Shown piece after piece: positions 58,552 to 64,000 of a DNA stretch of 64,000 nt. The number at the start of each line of letters is the position of its first letter. Position 1 is the stretch's first letter. The translations under genes and the position numbers were made by a program. Below the pieces are notes generated by a model that searched no databases, was not told the origin of the DNA, and saw nothing but the letters and a program-made list of their open reading frames with translations. Location of the stretch: contig CM041465.1 of assembly GCA_023213395.1 (NCBI GenBank), forward strand, positions 210,435,741 to 210,499,740. Reading direction: 5' to 3'. Source of the DNA: Cycas panzhihuaensis (Eukaryota > Cycadophyta).

Positions 58552-59093
58552 TGTTAAACCTTATGTTTACACGTTAAGATTATGTACTTTATTTGTCATG
58601 TAATATTTGTACTTAGGGGTGACTTATCACTTAAGTGTTAAAGTGCACACCCACATTCTTTCTAGTGACACAACATTGTCACTAAAAGGTCAAATGGACC
58701 CCCATGCACTTTTGCTCACTTGAGAGCCCTAAAAGGACACATGTCCTACATGCAAGGCATGTACCTTGGATGTTTGACACTTGTCAAACATCCAATGCCT
58801 TAGGTCTCTCCTTTCACTCTATATAATGAGACCTCTCCTCATTGTTCTCAAAGAGAGTTAGAGCTATATTGTTATGTTGCCAGTTTGCTAATCAAATTGT
58901 TATTCATTTGGAGGTTGGACCAATTCCAACCCCTCACATTTGGTATCATTTTTCTGCTCCTTCTTTTCATGCTTTGTCTTGCTTATGTTTCATCTTAGAG
59001 TTTCATACTTGTTTAGCATTTGTTGCTTTCTAGAACTAGAGTGAACCTAGCTTCTAGATCTTGGGTTGTAAGGCCATTAGGCCATTTCTCACA
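58552..59093 (+). repeat. 3' LTR of B4
   Basis: 542 bp, ends CATTTCTCACA, flanked by TSD CGAAA. Confidence 0.95.
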
Positions 59094-59098
59094 CGAAA

Positions 59099-59516
59099 TT
59101 GGACTCAACAGGTGCGTATTAAAGAGGCAAAGAAAATGTGATTGATATTACCCAGATTTAGAGAATTTTTTGAGCAAAATATGTGATTATGTCTTCAAAC
59201 CTGCGAGGGTAGAAAGGAGGCAATTTGACCCTAAAAAAGTCATTAGATGACTTCAATCCAATTAGGAAAAATGACAGCCTCATAGAAACGTCCACACTAG
59301 TGAATTTTGGAGCAAATAGGAGCACTTTGAAAATTCCATGTCCGTACAAGTCCGTACACGTCCATACCAATACGTGCAAGTCTGTACACCAGTTTTTTAC
59401 TGCTTCATACAAATGATTTAATGACTTCAATGCCTGTTAACTAAGACATCACAGTTCCTTTAGGCTTTCTTGGCAATAAATCTCTTCTCAGAACTTTACC
59501 AAGTGAGGAGTGCCCT
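59099..59516 (-). other. leader of D, LTR-proximal part, with 10-bp array
   Basis: Non-coding. At 59341-59390 five consecutive 10-bp units of the form TCCGTACAAG (+) occur; on the element strand CTTGTACGGA. Matches the style and orientation of the array in C (8291-8330). Confidence 0.75.
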
Positions 59517-59528
59517 GCTTCGATACCA
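59517..59528 (-). other. primer-binding site of D
   Basis: - strand TGGTATCGAAGC directly abuts the 5' LTR. Two bases differ from the initiator tRNA-Met complement TGGTATCAGAGC, which may be decay. Confidence 0.82.
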
Positions 59529-59723
59529 TGTTAAGATAGACTCACAATTGGAGAAATTGAATGCTTGAATTATGTGAGAGTAAGTCTCTCAATAAATATA
59601 CATCAATGATTTGTAACCACTATCTGTCTGAATGACATGTGCTGAACACTTGTCTTTATTACATGAAGAGGGGTTCAATACATGACCCTCAAGTATGTCT
59701 AGATAAAACATTACATCCTAATA
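59529..59723 (-). repeat. 5' LTR of element D
   Basis: 195 bp, full-length match to 42450-42644; outer end TA instead of CA. Confidence 0.92.
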
Positions 59724-59930
59724 GTTGCATGCATGTAAGACACTTGCCACATATCCAAGAGTTCAGTTAGACTATTTATTAGTGTTATGAACCTTCATTG
59801 TAATGTATTGAAATTTTGTGAGTAATGAAATTATCTTGGAGAGCAAACTAATTTTGCTCCCCTCCATATTATGTATGCTTATTTCATTATCCATATCTTT
59901 CACAAGTGTTATGCTCCATTATTTCCAATA
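59724..59930 (+). repeat. right part of 5' LTR of E
   Basis: Continues LTR E after D; contains GACACTTGCC near 59740 and ends TTTCCAATA, one base off the usual CA, followed by the PBS. A long AT-rich U5 lies before the end. Confidence 0.65.
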
Positions 59931-59932
59931 GT

Positions 59933-59944
59933 TGGTATCAAAGC
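59933..59944 (+). other. primer-binding site of E
   Basis: TGGTATCAAAGC, one mismatch from the initiator tRNA-Met complement, two bases after the LTR end. Confidence 0.85.
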
Positions 59945-59972
59945 TTAGTTCTCTCGAAAAGTGCATTTGCAT

Positions 59973-60009
59973 TTTGGTGACAATCTTTGCAAATGGAAGA
60001 TGATCCAAG
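59973..60009 (+). other. two-stem leader hairpin (E)
   Basis: Outer TTTGG (59973-59977) with CCAAG (60005-60009), one G-U pair; inner ATCTT (59983-59987) with AAGAT (59997-60001). Same layout as in B1, with a shared TTGGTGAC start and a completely different inner stem sequence. Confidence 0.5.
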
Positions 60010-60159
60010 CGAGTGAAAATCATTTGGGCATCATTTTTTGAAGTGTTGATGTTGAAGAAGAAGTCCATGAAGAGTTGCATGTGCTATGAAGAACAAAAAG
60101 CCTATCCTTAGATGGGGCTCACAATTGCTAGATAAAGGAGCCTTTGATTTTGAATTAAA

Positions 60160-60178
60160 AAAGAGAGAGAGAGAGAGG
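60160..60178. repeat. (AG)n microsatellite
   Basis: About nine AG units in the E leader. Confidence 0.9.
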
Positions 60179-61109
60179 GCTGACAGTTGTGAAGTGTCGT
60201 CGAAGATTAGAGGAGGAGCTTACGACTAAGCAGAGGGCTCATGTTGAAAACTAAGTAGTGACATTGAAAATTGTAGGGCACAAACCCATGTTTAAGTCCC
60301 ATGAGAAGCCGATGACACTACCCATGTAGGAGACAAGTAGCAAAGTTTTTGTGTTTAGCAATGAAGGCCCATAAAGAGAAGAACAAAGTAGGAGGTAATG
60401 TGAATCCTTGTGAAGGGGATTGACAGGTAAGGAGCTCACCGTGGCACTTGCTAGAGCCCATGTAGCAAATGCACAAGATGGGACGTGACCTAGCATAGCT
60501 GATGTAGATGTACGAGAAGAGAGATGCCCACCTATGAAGATGCTAGACAAGTAGTTGGAATTCACAAATGGATTCAAATGTTGAATTGAGTTGAACAATT
60601 CAAATTGGAGATATGAAAAATCCAAACTTCAAATGATAGTAATTATTTCAAAGATCTCTATAGTTTGATTTAACCAAATTGTCTTCTCTAAAATTTTGAA
60701 ATTTGTTAGTTAGACCACTAAATTCATAGCATGTGATCATCTGGGAAAAAAAAGGCTAAACCCATTTCTAGCACATTGGTCCAATATTTTGAGTTTTTGA
60801 AAAATATTGTTGAAATTCTAATTAATTTTTTTCGATTTAGAATGGTCATATGATATTCTAGCATCTTGTGTGGTGACAGAAGCATATTTGAGTTATTTCA
60901 ATGTTGGGGCTACTTAATGCCTTTGTGACGTTCTTGTGGCATGTTTGAGCCATGTTGAGAACTTTTTTATTTTTTGTTAAAAGGCCATTAACCCCTTTTC
61001 TAAGCTCTCCATTAAGAAGCTTGTGTGTATAGAGAACAACAATGAATGCAAACATTCAAATGTTGAATGATATATGAAGAATTCATTAATTAATGTCATT
61101 TAGAAAACT

Positions 61110-61430
61110 TAGTTTGGGAAATACAAGGTATTATCAAAGTTGTGAACTATTTAGGAAAGCATGATATGCTTTGGAGATCACCCCTGTCTATTAAAATTTT
61201 CATCTTAAGATGGTCACTCAATTTGGGAGAACACAAGGTATTATTAGAGTTATGCCCTTCATAGAAAGCACAACACGCCTTACAGATTACCCTTGCCCAC
61301 TAAGATTTTCATCTTAAAACACTCACTCGGTGTGAAACAATACAAGGTATTATCAAAGTTGTGACCTCTGAGGAAAGCATAGCAAGCCTTGCAGATCAAC
61401 CTTGCCCATTGAGTTGTGTTGACCTAAAAT
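61110..61430 (+). repeat. three-copy ~110-bp tandem repeat
   Basis: The word ACAAGGTATTAT starts at 61123, 61233 and 61342 (periods 110 and 109). Shared parts follow in each: GAAAGCA, GATCACCC/GATTACCC/GATCAACC, then CTTGCCCA and TTTTCATCTTAA in the first two. The third copy runs into the gag reading frame. Confidence 0.85.
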
Positions 61431-61930
61431 ACTTGGTCACAAGCAAAATTTCACAAAGAAGCTCATTTGGACTAGAGAATTATCTTACTTGGAAACAATT
61501 AGTTAAAAATCTAATGATAATAAATGACCTATGGGATTATGTTGATAACACTACTACAAAGGACCCAAATGATATTACTACACAAGTTGAATTTGACTTC
61601 AAAAATAGAATTGCATTGGCCTTCCTCAATTTTATTGTTAGTGACAACCTAATAGAAAAATATTCAAGATGCAACAACACTTATGGAAGCCTAGGATTTA
61701 ATTATTGAATTATATGAACACAAAAATGATGCAAGGGTTATTTCATTAAAACTCAATTATACAGCCTAAAGCTCATTGAGTCCATAGCAAATCTAATGCA
61801 AAAAATAAAGGGAAGCATGAACAAACTTTCAACAATAGGTGAAACTGTGCTTGTTAAAGACCTTGTGTCACAAGATGGAATTTATCCCCCTTAATGTCTA
61901 AAGACCTTAAAAAATTAAAAACAATTTTAA
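61361..61930 (+). pseudogene. E gag remnant
   Basis: UBN2-type gag: FGLENYLTWKQLVKNLMIIN, DLWDYVDNT and KNRIALAFLNFIVSDN, similar in layout to LTGQDNYQEW...LLIMNEFW in B gag. The frame opens at 61361 without an ATG and its first 20 codons derive from the tandem repeat, so the true start is probably lost or further downstream. After 61708 the frame is broken (ELYEHKNDARVISL-like) and no knuckle is found. Confidence 0.75.
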
Positions 61931-62528
61931 ATTGAAAGTGGAAAAGTAAAGTGTTTAAGGTTAAGTGCCACTTGTATTGTTCCTTCTATCCCTAGTATAT
62001 GAATTGCTAGTGGTGTTTGTATTAGAACTGTACCATCTCCTCATTCTAGTAGTGTATTAAATAACTTCTTTGTGAGATAATTTTTGTAGGCTGACTTGAG
62101 TCTTTAATTCACCTTATTCTTGCTATTACTCATGCTCTTTGAACTTCCCTTCAACCTAGAGTTTTCCTTACTCCTCATTAGAATCCCTTTAGGGTCATAT
62201 ACATTGGCTTTATTTGTCTCTAGGGTTGGTTCTACTACCATAGTGCCTCCTTCACTTTAAATAGTTCTTGGTGTTAATAATCTACTTCCTTCTAATGTTT
62301 CGACAAACTTCTCCTTTGTTCCACCTCTTGGGGGTGTGCCCCTCTTATGCACCCATCCTAATTTACTTTCCTTGGCCCAACATATTGCCCTTTGATGACT
62401 TGACTTTGAAGTCCCACTGCTTGAAGGCTTCTTAGATGGAGTTGGAAGGTCCCCTGGTTGTCGAGGTTTAGTTAAAAAATGCAATCACACTGACAACTAA
62501 GGTCTTTTAATCTTTATGCATATGCTCT
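61931..62528. other. unassigned sequence between E and F
   Basis: A - strand frame (62484-62257) reads HFLTKPRQPGDLPTPSKKPS, then SHQRAICWAKESKLGWVHKR, with no domain I recognise. A - strand continuation near 62200-61980 (DPKGILMRSKENSRLK, LGIEGTIQVALNLKH) looks protein-like but unplaced. Possibly gag of another element or a captured fragment; I cannot decide. Confidence 0.35.
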
Positions 62529-62730
62529 TGTTAACTTGTAATTAGGAGCCAAAAGGCTGATAAGAGAACTCAACAACTTTATTGAGAGGATGAATTTCTT
62601 AAATACATGATTGCGTTGGTAACCATTATAACCTGGCGTGTAACCAACCTCTAATAATATGACACATGTCATTGTTACATGTATTAATTACATAATTAAT
62701 GACTCCTTGATAAAACATTACCTCTTAACA
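62529..62730 (-). repeat. 3' LTR of element F
   Basis: TGTTAAGAGG to AAGTTAACA on the - strand, about 202 bp, next to a purine tract. It has TGACACATGTCA followed by TTGTTACATG (about 62661-62682). The 5' partner is outside the window, so the outer end is inferred from TG/CA. Confidence 0.75.
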
Positions 62731-62739
62731 CCCTCTCTT

Positions 62740-63396
62740 AATGTTTTATCTCTTTCAAACCTATCTTGTCTCTCAAGGATTGAAAATTTTCTTTTCCCAA
62801 TGATTTTGTTAACAGATCTGCAATTTATTCAGTGGTGGGACAATATTCAAATCTGATTTCTTTATTATGAACCTTTTCTCTTATAAAATGATGGTGGACT
62901 TCAATGTGCTTGGTTCTGGCATGAAGAATAAGATTTTTAGTTAATTTGATGGCACTTTGATTGTCACAGGACATGGTTGTTGCTTTGTCTTGAGGTCGAT
63001 TCAAGTCGATCAGGAGCTACTGTAGCCAAACTGCTTCACAAGTCACGGTTACTGCTACTTTGTATTCGGCTTCAGTTGAAGAGAGTGCAATAGTTGATTG
63101 TTTTTTGCTGCACCATGAGATTGTAGTCGATCCTAGAAAGAAGCAATAGCCACCGGTTGACTTTCTTTGATCTTTATCACTTGCCCAATCTGAATCACAA
63201 TATCATATGAATTCTGTTGATTCAGTAGACTAAAGTCAATTCTATTGTTCCTCGCAAATATCTCAGTGTTCTCCAGGCTGCCTTCCAATGTTTTACTCTA
63301 GGTTCTTGCATCTACCTGGAGAGTATTCCGACAGAATAATATATGTCGGGTCTAGTGGTTGTAAGGTAGATCAAACTACCAACCAGTTGTCTATAT
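62740..63396 (-). pseudogene. F RNase H and pol C-terminus
   Basis: From 63396: YRQLVGSLIYLTTTRPDIYY and SVGILSR, broken until 63190, then [78 protein letters not shown] and ADLLTKSLGKENFQSL. Catalytic Asp/Glu region (TEAEYK) is present; two in-frame stops (63018 and about 62830). Confidence 0.9.
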
Positions 63397-63401
63397 AGAG
63401 C

Positions 63402-63783
63402 TGTTAGAATATAATGTTTAATGTGTATGTGGTTAAGTAAAAGTGGGTCCTAGGATTATTAGCCATAGTCCTAAGTCTTAGGGTCAAAGGGTCATTACAA
63501 TACTATGTAAAAAGATAGAAGCTTATTGGTCAAGTTAGTGGTGTAATGCTATTGGTCAGGACAAAGGTATTTGTCCCACATGCATTACTTGTGTTGTATA
63601 GTCTCCCACCTCTTGGTATATAAAGGTGGTTGAGGTAGTGTATAGAGACATCACATCATCAAGGCTCATATTGAGTCTTTGGTGTTTTGATATGTTAATG
63701 CATTATGATTATATTGTCTTAATCTCTGTTCATTGGTATTGATCTTATGATTGATGAATGTTCTCCATGTTAAAATCTTAACA
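63402..63783. mobile_element. solo LTR G inserted in F
   Basis: 382 bp from TGTTAGAATA to ATCTTAACA with TSD AGAGC (63397-63401) and AGAGT (63784-63788). A TATA-like GGTATATAAAGG lies near 63616-63627 on +, suggesting + orientation. No interior. Removing it and one TSD copy joins the F frame at the TLYRQL block. The family is unrelated to the others here by sequence. Confidence 0.92.
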
Positions 63784-63788
63784 AGAGT

Positions 63789-64000
63789 GACATCCACTAT
63801 TTGTTCCTTTTCACCTGGTGCCAAGTTGCAATTGATCTCTATGGGTGTAGCACATGGATTGCAGTCTATCATTCTGAATTTTTCTAGCAGATCCTTTATG
63901 TATTTACTTTATGAGATGGAAATGTATTCTTGCTGTTGATTTACTTCCAATCCCAAGTAATAGTTGAGAAGACCAAGATCTGTCATTTCGAATTCTTTTC
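63789..64000 (-). pseudogene. F reverse transcriptase C-terminal part
   Basis: - strand from the window edge: EFEMTDLGLLNYYLGLEVNQ, QQEYISIS, a stop, SKYIKDLLEKFRMIDCNPCA and TPIEINCNLAPGEKEQIVDV. Same region as 27550-27760 in C. YVDD lies beyond the window. Confidence 0.9.

Larger units (their letters stand above)
51591..59093 (+). mobile_element. Copia element B4, inserted in the leader of D
   Basis: LTRs 51591-52134 and 58552-59093; TSD CGAAA at 51586-51590 and 59094-59098. About 11 substitutions between LTRs by eye (near 2%), the youngest of the window. Full domain order, longest intact gag, but integrase and RT carry deletions and stops. Confidence 0.95.
42450..59723 (-). mobile_element. 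Copia element D, inserted in the LTR of E
   Basis: LTRs 59529-59723 (5') and 42450-42644 (3'), both 195 bp. Flanks are GTTGT (42445-42449) and GTTGC (59724-59728), a TSD with one mismatch. Interior on -: PBS, leader (split by B4), gag, protease (split by H), integrase, RT, RNase H, PPT. Gag and double knuckle resemble element C. The LTRs differ at 18 sites, 17 of them transitions, about 9%. Confidence 0.92.
59945..61360 (+). other. leader of E (no gene)
   Basis: Non-coding. It starts with the hairpin at 59973-60009, has an AG dinucleotide run at 60160-60178, AT-rich middle, and from about 61110 the three-copy 110-bp repeat. No open frame here has family resemblance. Confidence 0.75.
42316..61930 (+). 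mobile_element. Copia element E (5' part), split by element D
   Basis: 5' LTR pieces 42316-42449 and 59724-59930 join once D (42450-59723) is removed. PBS, leader with hairpin, 110-bp triplication and a gag remnant follow. The 3' side is not found before element F. The start at 42316 (TGTAAGACTTAATG) is inferred from likeness to the B LTR start and could be off. Confidence 0.7.
62529..64000 (-). mobile_element. Copia element F (3' part), truncated by window end
   Basis: 3' LTR 62529-62730, PPT 62731-62740, RNase H and RT to the window edge, split by solo LTR G. PPT identical to D. The bases before the LTR (GCTCT, 62524-62528) should recur as TSD beyond the window. Confidence 0.85.

Noticed and set aside
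60251-60625. 124-codon - frame in the E leader
   Set aside because: Hydrophobic/Ser-rich without motif, opposite to the element strand, in leader sequence; likely chance.
1-64000. tRNA, rRNA, CRISPR or host gene
   Set aside because: No cloverleaf with A and B boxes, no rRNA core, no spacer-repeat array and no intron-exon gene resembling a host protein was seen; initiator tRNA-Met words occur only as 12-base primer sites.

Overview
The window reads as intergenic heterochromatin of a seed plant with a large, retrotransposon-filled genome. A gymnosperm is plausible, but nothing here identifies the species. I found no host gene, tRNA, rRNA or CRISPR array. Almost every base can be assigned to LTR retrotransposons. 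Copia elements carry UBN2-type gag, a CCHC knuckle, DSGA protease, HHCC/DDE integrase, YVDD reverse transcriptase and RNase H, primed by initiator tRNA-Met. Gypsy elements and fragments make up the rest, including one chromovirus. All coding regions are broken by stops, frameshifts or deletions; many lesions are C-to-T or G-to-A (CAG/CAA to TAG/TAA, TGG to TAG).

Left half, a nested stack. A + strand gypsy fragment (about 331-2740) is followed by Copia element A (- strand, LTRs 3095-3660 and 30347-30901), whose right side lies in a - strand gypsy fragment. Element C (+, 7960-28590, TSD ATTTG) sits in the leader of A. Element B1 (+, 10753-26245, TSD CAGAA/TAGAA) sits in the integrase of C. Element B2 (-, 15560-23225, TSD GATTT) sits in the integrase of B1. 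LTR-pair divergence by eye is about 8% for A and C, 4% for B1 and 3% for B2, which agrees with the nesting order.

Middle. Element B3 (+, 31769-39175, TSD AGTTG) interrupts the - strand gypsy fragment. From 39181 to 42315 there are decayed gypsy-like remains and two degenerate repeat tracts.

Right half, a second stack. A + strand Copia (E) has its 5' LTR split by element D (-, 42450-59723). D contains chromovirus H (-, 45449-50108, TSD GATAA) in its protease/integrase region and B4 (+, 51591-59093, TSD CGAAA) in its leader. E resumes with PBS, leader, a three-copy 110-bp repeat and a gag remnant. The window ends in - strand Copia F, whose RT/RNase H is split by solo LTR G (63402-63783).

The most notable non-coding observations are: a two-stem hairpin just downstream of the PBS kept in three Copia families; a 28-bp palindrome upstream of the LTR TATA box with a symmetric change between families A and B; palindromes before gag that change sequence but keep symmetry; leader tandem arrays (a 20-bp unit with 9 versus about 23 copies, and 10-bp arrays in C and D); and an LTR haplotype exchanged between B2 and B3. 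No non-transposon system was seen.
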